The notes under the pieces were generated by a model that saw only the letters and a list, made by a program, of their open reading frames with translations, was not told the DNA's origin and searched no databases. A program made the translations under genes and the position numbers. Shown here in pieces: positions 20,401 to 28,399 of a stretch of DNA of 64,000 nt (position 1 is its first letter; each line of letters starts with the position of its first letter). Where the stretch lies: positions 124,001 to 188,000 of the forward strand of contig CAZZLC010000004.1 of NCBI GenBank assembly GCA_964655065.1, in the 5' to 3' direction. The DNA comes from DRPG01 sp964655065 (lineage in GTDB: Bacteria > Myxococcota_A > UBA796 > GCA-2862545).

Positions 20401-20493
20401 GCCGAACAGGCAGACCAGCAAGACGCCGACGAGCACGCCGACCGGCCGCGCGATGGCGAGCCCGATGGGGCCTCGGGGTTGGTCTTCGCTCAT
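17398..20493 (-). CDS. RND efflux transporter permease (AcrB/HAE1 type)
   Basis: A 1031-residue proton-driven inner membrane pump. It shows the RND layout of two halves, each with one membrane helix, a large periplasmic loop and five or six further helices. The N-terminus has PVGVLVGVLLVCLFGALSVV and PGAAPAEVEREI. The proton-relay helix has GMVVDNAIVVIES (Asp with Asn in place of the second Asp), common in this family, and the second half has GVVVNNAILVVDG. It overlaps both the adaptor upstream (ATGA type) and tolC downstream. Confidence 0.96.
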   Translation of the reverse strand: MSEDQPRGPIGLAIARPVGVLVGVLLVCLFGALSVVGIPIQLTPDIEVPSLTVETTWPGAAPAEVEREILVPQEDVLKSLEGLDRMTSEARQDRGTITLELEVGADLEDALVRVTNKLSQVPRYPESAEQPVVSTGNNTGPPLAVVLLKADDGSDVAGYRTWFEEELLPTLERIPGVAKIDFFGGRDTEVHVNVDLAGLAARQVPVSRVVEAVRAELTDTSGGDITLGKRQYVVRTAVAPEELDELGTVVIGQGPDGQPIRLGDVATVTEGLRKRTAKVYGNDQEALALLFRREAGSNVLEVTEDILDSVATIQEERLAPLGLTLSVVSDQSGYINGALALVRQNLLLGGALAVGVLLLFLRSVRSSAVVAVAIPISIVGTALGMALLGRTVNVVSLAGMAFAVGMVVDNAIVVIESIDVWRQRGGAIAEAAWRGTNEVWGALVASTLTTVAVFLPIAAWQDEVGELLRDVAVAVSCAVLLSLVVSVLVIPSFAAQLLGPVRTSSTGGPSRLAADIGGVAAWTTRSLGRAGGIVGGVVAVMVFLTWLLLPPMEYLPTGNRNLLFGVLVPPPGTSIDELVDVGQGFQDGLQPYTELDADVAELDGVPAMGRSFFVARPGQAFMGASARDPSRIGDLVAHYRRQQATVPGMFGVASQASLFGRGLASSRAVDVELGGSDLARLVDAGGQLMPAIAEALPGAQIRPIPGLDLGAPEVRVFPRREDAARLGLSGAAIGALVDVVVDGRIIGELGRGGRPNLNVVLRAGDGGAKDPAALRAAPVATPSGPTAPIASVAEITETLGPTTIQRIERKRALTLQVSPPDDIALEEAMRRIREDVLPSQALPRDLRVTLAGTADDLEVAQERFAEVLLLAVVISFLLMSALFEDFLAPLVILFTVPMAAAGGLVGLRLVDGLLGPQPLDMMTAVGFVLLIGVVVNNAILVVDGALARLREGMDLEEAVRAAVERRVRPIFMSALTSLAGLLPLVLFPGSGSELYRGVGAVVLGGLSLATALTLVVIPAAFALTWRLARRA

Positions 20494-21515
20494 GGCTCGA
20501 CCCGCACCGGCTGGTCCGGACGAAGCCGCTCGTTGCCGCGCACGACCACGGCGTCGCCGACCGACAGGCCGTCCGCCTGGACGAGCACGCGCTCCGCACT
20601 GGATGCGACGGTCTGCACCGTCACGGGCTGGGCCGCGCCCTCGACGACCTTGAAGACCCGCTCGTCGACCGCCCCGACCACGATGGCGTCGCGCGGGATC
20701 ACCATCCCGCCGTCGTAGCGGATCGAGAACGCGACGGGAACTGCGGTTCCCGCCACCAGACCCGGCGCCTCGGCGGCGGGAACCACCCGCACCACCGCGG
20801 TTCGCGAGATGGGATCCAGCGCAGGCACCACACCGACCACGGTGCCGGCGACCGGCGGATCGAGACGGAGCTCGACCGACTGTCCGGGTTCGACCTGGCG
20901 GGCGAGCTGGAGCGGCGCGTCGACCCGAACCTCCACCGCGCCGGTGGACACCACGTCGACGACCGAGGTGCCGGGATTGACCCAGTCGCCGGGGTCGACG
21001 TGGCGTCGGGCAACCACCCCGTCGAATGGCGCTCGGACCCGATGACGCTCCAGCTTTGCGTAGGCGACCGCACGGTCGGCGACGGCGGCCTCGAACGCGG
21101 CATCGAGCCGCAGCACCTCGGCCTCGGCCGCCTCGACCTCGCTGGGCGCGAGCACGCCCGACCGGACCTGGCTCACGCGAGCGAGCGTGCGCCGCGCCTG
21201 GTCCCGCTCTGCTTCGATCTGCGACGCCTTCGCCCTGGCCACCTCGTACTCGGCCAGGGCAAGCTGCGGGTCGACCTCCGCGACGAGCTCACGGGCGGTG
21301 ACCCTGTCGCCCTCGCGCTTCGTCACCGCCACGAGGGCGCCCGCGGCTCCGGCCGCGAGCTCCGCGCGCTCGAGAGCCGCCACGTCGCCGAGGTAGCTCC
21401 AGGTATCCGCGAGCGTGCCCTCCCGGACCTCCTCCACGGCCACCAGCGCGGCCGGTCGCGGAGACGGCCCGTCGGGAGGGCTCGAGCAAGCTGTCCAGAT
21501 CCAGGTCACGATCAT
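20490..21515 (-). CDS. RND efflux periplasmic adaptor (membrane fusion) lipoprotein
   Basis: A 341-residue adaptor that links the inner membrane pump to TolC. The N-terminus MIVTWIWTAC ends in a plausible lipobox with Cys10, so it is probably anchored in the inner membrane by lipid. The lipoyl/barrel-sandwich region (AAGAAGALVAVTKREGDRV, then GVVARRHVDPGDWVNPG) flanks an alpha-hairpin near residues 85-150. It is the first gene of the adaptor-pump-TolC set and lies 57 bases after the SerA-like dehydrogenase. Confidence 0.92.
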   Translation of the reverse strand: MIVTWIWTACSSPPDGPSPRPAALVAVEEVREGTLADTWSYLGDVAALERAELAAGAAGALVAVTKREGDRVTARELVAEVDPQLALAEYEVARAKASQIEAERDQARRTLARVSQVRSGVLAPSEVEAAEAEVLRLDAAFEAAVADRAVAYAKLERHRVRAPFDGVVARRHVDPGDWVNPGTSVVDVVSTGAVEVRVDAPLQLARQVEPGQSVELRLDPPVAGTVVGVVPALDPISRTAVVRVVPAAEAPGLVAGTAVPVAFSIRYDGGMVIPRDAIVVGAVDERVFKVVEGAAQPVTVQTVASSAERVLVQADGLSVGDAVVVRGNERLRPDQPVRVEP

Positions 21516-21572
21516 GGGCCGAGGGGTAACCCCGAGCCCGCCCGACCGGGCTGCTCGGGCGGCCCGAGGCTG

Positions 21573-22895
21573 TCACGCCTCGTCGTCGGTCGGGACTTCG
21601 ATCTGGCGAATGGAGCGGATGGCACGGGGGTCCTGCGCGAGCTCGGCCGCCCGATTGACCAGCCGATCGAGCTCGGCGTCCTTGAGCGGACGGTCGAGCA
21701 CGGACACGTCGTACGCGATGCCGTTCGGGAAGTCCTGGTGCATGGATCCGAGGTTGGAGGCTTCAGCCTCGTAGATGGCGTCGTCGACTGCCTTCTTGGT
21801 CCCTCGTGAGACGGAGTGCACCACGGCGAGGACCACCCGGCCGGCGAGGTTGTCGGGTCCCATCACCGCGCGGGGACTGTAGATGCAGTCCCGCAGGGCG
21901 CCGTGTCGGCTGAAGCGCTCGATGGTGGTGGCGACGCGACGCGCGATGCGCGGCTGGGCCTCCATCGTCGCCGCTCCGATGTGGGGGGTGCAGGTGATGC
22001 GCGGCTCGTCCGCGTAGGGGTTGTGCCACTCGGCGTCGCCGGGCCGGGGCTCGTGAGGGTAGACGTCGACGGCGGCGCGGCGAATCGCCCCCGACCCCAC
22101 GGCGGCACGCAGTGCATCCGTGGTGTGGAGGTTGCCGCGGGCGAGGTTGAGGAAGATCCGGGGGCTCGGGTCGGGTCGTTCGGCGGCGAGCTCACCGAGA
22201 ACGTCGTCGAGGAAGCCTCGGTTGTCGCGATCGTGGGTGTCCCGAGCCGAGGTGTGGACCGACACGAGATCGCTGGATCGGAACAGCTCGGACAGCGAGT
22301 CGCAACGGGTCCAGCCCATCTCCAGGCCGACCTCCTGGGCGACGTCCCGGTTGTCGAAGAAGCGGACCGACATGCCCAAGGCCTCGGCGGCGCGCGCCAC
22401 CTGCCGGCCGATGTTGCCGAGCCCCACGATGCCGAGCTCCTTGTCCAGCACCTCGAAGCGGCCGCTCGCGGTCTTCTCCCACCGGTTCTCGTGCATGGCC
22501 ACGTCGGTCTCGTACAGCCTTCGACACAGTGCGACGAGGTGCGCGATCGACATCTCGACGACCGACCGGCCGTTGCTCACCGGGTCGTTGAACACCATCA
22601 CGCCGTGCTCGGCACACGCCTCGGCGTCGACCGAGTCGGTTCCGATGCTGCACAGCTGTACCGCCATGAGCTCCGGGCACGACTCGACCAGCGTGCGGGT
22701 CACGGGCACCCGGGAGCGCTTGAAGAGCACCTGCGCCCCCGTACTGTTCAGGACGTCGACGAGGCCGCTCTCGTCGGGCACGGCGTCGAGCCTGGTGACC
22801 TCGATTCCGGCCTGGGCGAGCCAGCCATCGAGGCTCGCGTGGGGATTCTCGACCACGACGGCGCGGTCGAACGGCTTCGTGCGGATGCGGACCAC
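21573..22895 (-). CDS. D-2-hydroxyacid dehydrogenase, SerA-like
   Basis: A 440-residue NAD-dependent dehydrogenase, probably acting as D-3-phosphoglycerate dehydrogenase at the head of serine synthesis. It has NAD-binding GIVGLGNIGRQVA, catalytic Arg in NLARGNLH, a Glu in the YPHEPRP segment, and His in TPHIGAATMEAQ. A C-terminal region of about 100 residues (VHSVSRGTKKAVDDAIYEAE) has the length of an ACT-like regulatory domain but I could not confirm it. I chose GTG at 22895, five bases after AAGGAGG. It follows the Alg13-like gene by two bases and may serve the same locus, so a specialised substrate is possible. Confidence 0.85.
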   Translation of the reverse strand: MVRIRTKPFDRAVVVENPHASLDGWLAQAGIEVTRLDAVPDESGLVDVLNSTGAQVLFKRSRVPVTRTLVESCPELMAVQLCSIGTDSVDAEACAEHGVMVFNDPVSNGRSVVEMSIAHLVALCRRLYETDVAMHENRWEKTASGRFEVLDKELGIVGLGNIGRQVARAAEALGMSVRFFDNRDVAQEVGLEMGWTRCDSLSELFRSSDLVSVHTSARDTHDRDNRGFLDDVLGELAAERPDPSPRIFLNLARGNLHTTDALRAAVGSGAIRRAAVDVYPHEPRPGDAEWHNPYADEPRITCTPHIGAATMEAQPRIARRVATTIERFSRHGALRDCIYSPRAVMGPDNLAGRVVLAVVHSVSRGTKKAVDDAIYEAEASNLGSMHQDFPNGIAYDVSVLDRPLKDAELDRLVNRAAELAQDPRAIRSIRQIEVPTDDEA

Positions 22896-22897
22896 CC

Positions 22898-23380
22898 TCA
22901 CCTCCTTCGAGGGTGGGTAACGGAGTGCCAGGCCGCCACCAGCGTGGCGAAGCGCGAGGCCAACCCGCCATCGACCCAATCCGACGCGGGCTCCACGAAG
23001 TCACGAACCACGCTGCAGAGCGGCTGATCGTGGACCACGACCGCCTCGGATGCGACCGAGCGAGCGAATCGGACCTGGTGGTCGTCGACGTGCTCCCCGA
23101 GCTCCGGGCGTCGGGGGACGAGGATCGGGGTTCGCCCTGCTGCCCTCGCCTCGAGGAAGCTCGAGGAACCGGCGTGCAGCACGACGATGCGGGCCTCGCG
23201 GAGCCACGCGGCAAAGCGGGCCGGATGGACCTGCTCGTGCACCTCACAGCTCGGGGCGGCGAGGCGGCTCGAGCCCCGCTGGAGGACCACGGGCTCCGGC
23301 GACCACCGGGCCAGCGCCTCGGCCTCGCGCACGAGGCGATCGAAGGGCTGATGGTGGGTTCCGCAGGCCACCACGATCAT
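22898..23380 (-). CDS. glycosyltransferase subunit, Alg13/PssE-like (sugar-nucleotide binding half)
   Basis: A 160-residue protein resembling the C-terminal half of MurG/GT28 enzymes. It begins MIVVACGTHHQPFDRLVRE, the family N-terminus (usually VTVGTxxxxFDRL), and has LHAGSSSFLEARAAGRTPILV followed by HVDDHQVRFA, matching the UDP-sugar binding loop of Alg13. Its start overlaps the stop of the Alg14-like gene (ATGA), a coupling expected for two halves of one enzyme. Together they should transfer a sugar to a lipid-linked acceptor at the inner membrane. Confidence 0.85.
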   Translation of the reverse strand: MIVVACGTHHQPFDRLVREAEALARWSPEPVVLQRGSSRLAAPSCEVHEQVHPARFAAWLREARIVVLHAGSSSFLEARAAGRTPILVPRRPELGEHVDDHQVRFARSVASEAVVVHDQPLCSVVRDFVEPASDWVDGGLASRFATLVAAWHSVTHPRRR

Positions 23381-23826
23381 CGGGCGGACCCGAGCAGCAC
23401 GCCCCGGGGGTACAGGCGCCGCTGCACCTCGCGCTGGATCACCACGAGATCGACCACGGGAGCGACGAGTCGTCCCGTGAGCGAGGGAGCGTCGATCCGG
23501 TCGTACACCTCGACGAACACCGTGCGAACGCCCGTCGCCCGCGCTGCCCAGAGAAACGGGACCCCGACCCCCGCGCCGGTGCTCACCACGAGATCGGGCT
23601 GCTCTCTTCGGATCCATCGGCCAGCGAGCGCGAGGTTTCGCAGGAGGTTCCCGATGTTCCGGTTTGTCGGGTGGTGGGCGAAGGTCACTGACTCGCCAGC
23701 GAGCAGCGCGCGGGCGTGAGGCGTGTCGAACGTGACCCAACGGCGTTCGTCGGCGGCGAAGCCCGGCGCCAGCGCGTGGAGCTGCGAGAGGTGCCCTCCG
23801 CTGGACGCGACGAGACCGACCCTCAC
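23377..23826 (-). CDS. glycosyltransferase subunit, Alg14/PssD-like (membrane/acceptor half)
   Basis: A 149-residue protein matching the N-terminal half of split GT28 enzymes: RVGLVASSGGHLSQLHAL carries the SGGH motif, and NLALAGRWIRREQPDLVVSTGAGVGVPFLW and VYDRIDAPSLTGRLV are typical of Alg14/EpsE/PssD. The start is GTG at 23826, overlapping the GT4 stop as GTGA. The longer frame to 24165 is a shadow of the GT4 gene. It is the anchor partner of the Alg13-like protein just downstream. Confidence 0.88.
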   Translation of the reverse strand: MRVGLVASSGGHLSQLHALAPGFAADERRWVTFDTPHARALLAGESVTFAHHPTNRNIGNLLRNLALAGRWIRREQPDLVVSTGAGVGVPFLWAARATGVRTVFVEVYDRIDAPSLTGRLVAPVVDLVVIQREVQRRLYPRGVLLGSAR

Positions 23827-24878
23827 GTCGCACCGTAGGCGGCGAGAAAGCCCTCGACCCGGACGCTCCAGTCGGCGTCGCTCGCCACGCGCCGAGCCTC
23901 GTCTCCGAGCCCATCCCCGATCCCGAGGTCGCGGACCGCGTCGAGGGCGCTCGCTGCGCGCCTGGGGTGCCGGAAGTCGATGCGACGCCCCCCACCCCTG
24001 GACACCGCATCCCGGAGGGCCGGGACGTCGGCGACGAGCGCGGGAACGCCGGCCCCCATCGCTTCGAGTGCCGCGAGGCCGAAGCCCTCGTAGCGGCTCG
24101 GGAACACCGACCAGCTCGCGGTGGCGAGGCGCTCGCGAACGAACTCGGCCGGTCGGGTTCCCCACAGCCGAACCCGAGTGGGCAGTCCGCGAGCCGCCCG
24201 CTCGACACGCGCGCGCTCCGCCGGCGCGACGGGGCCAATCACGTCGAGCTCGGGGACGGGGTCCCGTTGGTGGCGAATCGCGGCGAAGAGGTCATCGAGG
24301 CCCTTGTGGGGTACCACTCGCCCGAGGACCACCCAGCGGTCTCGGCTCGGGCGACGGCGGTCCGAAGCGAACCGCGCCGCGTCGATCCCGTTCGGCACCA
24401 CCGCTCCCACGACGTCCGCTCCGAACCGCTCGGCGTCGGCACCCGAGCTGAACCACACCGCGTCGAAGCATCGCAGCGTGCGACGCGTCACGGCCTTCCA
24501 GAGCCGCCGCTTGAGCCACCGCCCCCGCTCGGTGTGGAAGTAGCCGCCGTGGGTCGACAGGCCCGTCAGGGCGCGCGGGCGGGCCATCGCCACCTGGTCC
24601 GCGAGTCCGTCGATGCCGTGAACGTGGACGACGTCGGCTCGGGGAAGCGCCGCCACGAGGCCCCGCGCGAACGGATACCGCCGAGGTCCGATCCGCGGCA
24701 GCCTGATGTAGGCGACCCCGTCTCGCACGGCCGGATGAAGACGCGAGCCGTCGGGCCCCCGGTCCAGCGTGACCACCAGTACCTCGTGCCCTCGGCGCGC
24801 CAAGGCAGACGACAAGCCGTGGACCGCGCTCTCGAGCCCGCCGATTGCAGGCCAGCCGGACCGACAGACGTGCACCAC
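23823..24878 (-). CDS. GT4-family glycosyltransferase
   Basis: A 351-residue GT-B enzyme. The N-terminal half has WPAIGGLESAVHGLSSALARRG and VVHVHGIDGLADQVA. The C-terminal half has VVLGRVVPHKGLDDLFAAI and the retaining-enzyme E-x7-E motif in SRYEGFGLAALEAM, with GVPALVADVPALRD after it. It starts with GTG at 24878 behind GGGAGGT, 27 bases after the TPR gene. With the Alg13/14-like pair it suggests assembly of a surface polysaccharide or glycolipid. Confidence 0.9.
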   Translation of the reverse strand: MVHVCRSGWPAIGGLESAVHGLSSALARRGHEVLVVTLDRGPDGSRLHPAVRDGVAYIRLPRIGPRRYPFARGLVAALPRADVVHVHGIDGLADQVAMARPRALTGLSTHGGYFHTERGRWLKRRLWKAVTRRTLRCFDAVWFSSGADAERFGADVVGAVVPNGIDAARFASDRRRPSRDRWVVLGRVVPHKGLDDLFAAIRHQRDPVPELDVIGPVAPAERARVERAARGLPTRVRLWGTRPAEFVRERLATASWSVFPSRYEGFGLAALEAMGAGVPALVADVPALRDAVSRGGGRRIDFRHPRRAASALDAVRDLGIGDGLGDEARRVASDADWSVRVEGFLAAYGAT

Positions 24879-24905
24879 GCGCAGGGTGACCTCCCTGCAG
24901 TAGCG

Positions 24906-25658
24906 TTACCGGCGGGGCGCCCCGCGCGCACCGATTCGGGGCTGGACGACCTGCTGCTGCGGTTGACCGCGAGTGCCGCGCATCATCATCTGCTTGGCCA
25001 TGTCCTCGGGGAAGAACTGGTACCACTGGTCGCCGAACGCCTTGACCTGGACCTTCTTCTTGTTGGCGATCCGGGCCTTCAGCTCCTTGAGCTTGGCGCT
25101 GTCGGGCTGGGCCTCGAGCCCCTTCTTGAGGACTTCCAGCGCCCTCGGGCGGTCGTTGCTCCGCTCGAGGAGGGTCGCCCACACGAGGTAGATGATCGTC
25201 TCCTTGCGCGACGCCGATGCCGCCTTCTCGAAGGAGGCCCAGGCCTCGCTCTTGTCGCCCCGGCGGTAGTGGATGCACCCGATGCAGACGTGGGCCGTCC
25301 AGTTCTGGAAGGTGCCCCGCTGCAGCAGTGGCAGGGCCCGGTCCCACTTCATCGTCATGTACTCGATCATGCCGAGCTGCCCGTCGAGCTGCCCGTCCAG
25401 GCCGAACTGCCAGCGACCGTGGCGCTCCTTGATGCCCTGGACGTGGGCGCGGGCGGCGTCGACCTGCCGTGCCTCGAGCAGGGGCACGATCTGGGCCATC
25501 TCGGCCTCCACCGCCTTCGACGTGCGGCGTCCCAGGAAGAACATCGCGCCGATCAGCACGAGGATCGCTGGAATCACCGCCGCGATGGGACCGAGCCAGA
25601 GCGCGACCACCGTGAAGAGGGCCGCCGAGATACCGAGGGAGATCGCCAGATTGATCAT
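24906..25658 (-). CDS. membrane-anchored TPR-like protein
   Basis: A 250-residue protein. Two hydrophobic helices at residues 4-45 (ISLGISAALFTVVALWLGP; VIPAILVLIGAMFFLG) anchor it, and the remaining soluble part reads as TPR-like repeats (CIGCIHYRRGDKSEAWASFEKA; RALEVLKKGLEAQPDSAKLKEL). The C-terminus is Gln/Arg-rich. No catalytic motif is seen. It heads the run of glycosyltransferase genes and could scaffold them, but that is position-based inference. Confidence 0.75.
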   Translation of the reverse strand: MINLAISLGISAALFTVVALWLGPIAAVIPAILVLIGAMFFLGRRTSKAVEAEMAQIVPLLEARQVDAARAHVQGIKERHGRWQFGLDGQLDGQLGMIEYMTMKWDRALPLLQRGTFQNWTAHVCIGCIHYRRGDKSEAWASFEKAASASRKETIIYLVWATLLERSNDRPRALEVLKKGLEAQPDSAKLKELKARIANKKKVQVKAFGDQWYQFFPEDMAKQMMMRGTRGQPQQQVVQPRIGARGAPRR

Positions 25659-25690
25659 GCCCTCCCCCTAACATCGCCGGGACCCGGTCC

Positions 25691-26194
25691 CTACTCGCCC
25701 TCGCGCTCCGCGCCGCGGAGCAGCACGTCGCCCTCGAGCCGGCCCTGCTGGCCCGCGGGGTTCTCCCACCCCTCTTCCCAGGCGAGGAACCCCTCGAGCT
25801 GATCGTCGTACTGCACGAAGTACCCGGCTGCCGAGAAGACGTGCGTCGACCCGTCTTCAGCCGTGTAGGTTCCGCCCCAGGAGACCGTGAAGGTCCCACA
25901 GTTGACCTCGGACCACTCCCCGCTGCCGCTCTCGGAAGGCTGACCATCGAACGACACGGTCACCGGCCCCTCGGGAAGGGGTGAGGCCCACTCGAACGCG
26001 ATGTCGACGGGGCCGTTCGCAGGGCTCGACTCGGCGGGGAAGGCCCCGTCCTTGCCATCGAGCACGTCGATGGTGCGCACGGTCGCGAAGCTCTCGAAGG
26101 TCCGGCCGTTCAGCGCGTCGGGGGTCCCGCAGACCTCTGAGCATCCGGTCGACGTCGCCGCCGCCGTGAAGATCGTCAACACTCGTGCGTGCAT
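25691..26194 (-). CDS. small lipoprotein of unknown function
   Basis: A 167-residue protein not recognised. The chosen ATG at 26194 follows AAGGGAG by six bases and gives a short signal ending in STGC, a possible lipobox with Cys18. The mature part is acidic and beta-rich with aromatic residues (GTFTVSWGGTYTAEDGSTHVFSA; GYFVQYDDQLEGFLAWEEG). It looks like an outer membrane or periplasmic lipoprotein. It is divergent from queG, whose start is 60 bases away. Confidence 0.65.
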   Translation of the reverse strand: MHARVLTIFTAAATSTGCSEVCGTPDALNGRTFESFATVRTIDVLDGKDGAFPAESSPANGPVDIAFEWASPLPEGPVTVSFDGQPSESGSGEWSEVNCGTFTVSWGGTYTAEDGSTHVFSAAGYFVQYDDQLEGFLAWEEGWENPAGQQGRLEGDVLLRGAEREGE

Positions 26195-26253
26195 CGAACG
26201 CTCCCTTCGGCGCTGCACCCTATCCTGTTCGAGGGATCGGGAGCGAGAACGTG

Positions 26254-27339
26254 ATGGCGAGCCTCCGAGACAACCTGATGCTCCAGGCTCACGAGGTGGG
26301 GTTCCACGTCGTGCGATTCGCGTCGGTGCGCCCCACTCCTCGCGCCGACGCGCTCGACCGCTGGCTCGCCCGCGGGCAGCAAGCGGACATGCACTGGCTC
26401 GCCCGCCAGCGGGAGGTCCGCCGCGACCCGCGGGCCCGCGCCCCTTGGGCTCGCACGGCGATGGTCCTGGCCGTTCACCACCACCACCGCCGACCGCCGG
26501 ATCCCGGCGGACGAACCGGGCTCGTGGCCCGCTACGCGTGGGGCAGGGACTACCACAACCTGATGGGCAAGCGGCTGCGGCGTCTCCTCTCGAGGCTTCG
26601 AGCGGACGGCCTGCGAGCGTGGGGTGGGGTCGACACCGCCCCCATCCAGGAACGAAGCTGGGCCGCGGCGGCGGGGCTGGGCTTCACCGGCAAGCACACG
26701 CTGCAGATCGAGGTGGGTCGGACGTCGTGGATGCTGCTCGGGGTCGTGATGATCGACGCGATCGTGACTCCAGACCCTCCGATCCGCGGCGACCACTGTG
26801 GGACCTGTCGGCGCTGCCTCGACGTGTGCCCGACGGACGCGTTTCGCGGTCCCTGGGACCTCGACGCTCGCGCGTGCATCGCCTACTGGACCATCGAGGC
26901 GCGCGGGCCGATCCCTCGTGCGCTGCGATCCCGGTTCGGCCGGTGGGTGTTCGGCTGCGACCTCTGCCAGGAGGTCTGCCCCCACAACCACCACCCACCA
27001 GACCCCGACGAGCCGGACCTCGCTCCGCGTCACGCGTGGCTCGACCTCGACCAGATCGTCGTCACCCCCGACGAGCCCTTGCTCGAACGGTTCACGGGCA
27101 CCCCGTTGCGCCGACCCGGTGCGGCAGGCCTGAAGCGCAACGCGCTGGTGGTGCTGGGAAACCTGGGCGACGACGGGGCGGTCGACGCCATTCGGAACGC
27201 CCTCTCCCACCCTTCGCCGATCGTACGCGGCACCGCGGTGTGGGCGCTCGATCGCCTGGGGGCCCCGACGCCCGCTGGCGACCCGGATCCCCTGGTCAGC
27301 GAGGAGATCGCTGCGGTCAGCCTTCGGCGGACTTCTTGA
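26254..27339 (+). CDS. queG: epoxyqueuosine reductase
   Basis: A 361-residue cobalamin- and 4Fe-4S-dependent enzyme that reduces epoxyqueuosine to queuosine in tRNA. It has the catalytic-region motif GVDTAPIQERSWAAAAGLGF followed by TGKHTL, and two ferredoxin-like clusters, CGTCRRCLDVCPTDA and CDLCQEVCPHN. A short HEAT-like C-terminal stretch (ALVVLGNLGDDGAVDAIRNA) is normal for part of the family. GTG at 26251 is an alternative start; GGGAG lies at 26239-26243. Its end overlaps the convergent PfkB gene by 23 bases. Confidence 0.95.
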   Translation: MASLRDNLMLQAHEVGFHVVRFASVRPTPRADALDRWLARGQQADMHWLARQREVRRDPRARAPWARTAMVLAVHHHHRRPPDPGGRTGLVARYAWGRDYHNLMGKRLRRLLSRLRADGLRAWGGVDTAPIQERSWAAAAGLGFTGKHTLQIEVGRTSWMLLGVVMIDAIVTPDPPIRGDHCGTCRRCLDVCPTDAFRGPWDLDARACIAYWTIEARGPIPRALRSRFGRWVFGCDLCQEVCPHNHHPPDPDEPDLAPRHAWLDLDQIVVTPDEPLLERFTGTPLRRPGAAGLKRNALVVLGNLGDDGAVDAIRNALSHPSPIVRGTAVWALDRLGAPTPAGDPDPLVSEEIAAVSLRRTS

Positions 27340-28318
27340 CCTCGGCGAGAGCGTCCATGTCGTGGACGACCGCGCCCACCTGGGCCACGGTGAGGCCCGC
27401 GACGCTCGACGCGAGCCGGCCTGCGACCTCGATCGGCATGCCGTGGGTGACCCCGTACAGGAAGCCGCCTGCGTAGGCATCGCCGGCTCCGGTGGTGTCC
27501 ACTGCCTTCACGGGGTGCACGGCGATGTCGTAGAGCGTCCCTTGGTGGAGCACCACGGACCCGTCCTTCCCGCGCTTCACCACGACGGTGGCCACACCGA
27601 AGTCCTCGGCCACCGTCTCCGCTGCCTTCACCGGATCGGCGTGTCCCGTGAGCGAGCGGGCCTCCTCTGCATTGAGGAAGACGACGTCGGCGTACTTGCG
27701 CACCACGTCCCCGAACAGGTCGCGGATCGCGTCGACGACGAAGGGGTCTGCAGCGTCGAGCGACACCATCACGCCCTTCGCCTTGGCGTGGGCCATGGCC
27801 TCGAGGACCATGTCGCGCATCGGCGGGCCGAGCAGGGTGTAGCCGGTGAAGTGCGCGACCTTCGCCCGCTCGATCTCACCGGGAAACGAGCCGAGATCGT
27901 CGAGCTTTCCCGATGCGCCGAGGTCGGTGAGCATGGTGCGCTCGGCGTCGGACTGGCTGATGATCGACAGGCACTTGCCGGTGTTGCCACCGTCGAGGAA
28001 CCGCAGGGCGTGCCCGCCGCAGCTCTTCGTGATGTGGGCCGCGTACTCGTGGCCCATCTGATCGTCACCCACCTGTCCGCAGTACAGGGCGTGTCCGCCG
28101 AGCCGCCCCACCGTTGCCACCGTGTTCGCACACGAACCCCCGGAGTCGAACACCACGTCGTGGTCGCGCACGCGCGAGAACACCTGCTCCCACTTCTCGT
28201 GCTCGACCGGGTGCATCGTGCCCCGCTTCAGCTCCAGCTCCTCGATGAGCGAGTCGTCCTCGAGGATGACGAGCGCATCCATCAGGGCGTTGCCGATTCC
28301 CACCACGTGCCAGTCCAT
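27317..28318 (-). CDS. PfkB-family carbohydrate/nucleoside kinase
   Basis: A 333-residue kinase of the ribokinase fold, closest in look to adenosine kinase-type members. The N-terminal substrate motif is GIGNALMDALV, with DSGGSCANTVATVGRLGG, and the C-terminal ATP/anion-hole motif DTTGAGDAYAGGFLYG carries the catalytic Asp. The protein has an EEARSLTG segment also typical of the family. It starts at ATG 28318 behind GAGGAGCGGAG. The substrate is not certain; adenosine or a sugar are both possible. Confidence 0.88.
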   Translation of the reverse strand: MDWHVVGIGNALMDALVILEDDSLIEELELKRGTMHPVEHEKWEQVFSRVRDHDVVFDSGGSCANTVATVGRLGGHALYCGQVGDDQMGHEYAAHITKSCGGHALRFLDGGNTGKCLSIISQSDAERTMLTDLGASGKLDDLGSFPGEIERAKVAHFTGYTLLGPPMRDMVLEAMAHAKAKGVMVSLDAADPFVVDAIRDLFGDVVRKYADVVFLNAEEARSLTGHADPVKAAETVAEDFGVATVVVKRGKDGSVVLHQGTLYDIAVHPVKAVDTTGAGDAYAGGFLYGVTHGMPIEVAGRLASSVAGLTVAQVGAVVHDMDALAEVKKSAEG

Positions 28319-28399
28319 CTCCGCTCCTCGGGCCGCGCTCTCCCCGAAGGGGTCCGGCCCACCCGGGCGAGCGTAACGACCAGCGGCCGATTGTGCGGA

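Noticed and set aside
18580..20718. 712-residue plus-strand frame opposite the RND pump
   Set aside because: Antisense to a conserved 1031-residue transporter, with no motifs.
26195..26253. GCTCCC...GGGAGC inverted repeat between the lipoprotein gene and queG
   Set aside because: The two arms are simply the ribosome binding sites of the divergent genes.
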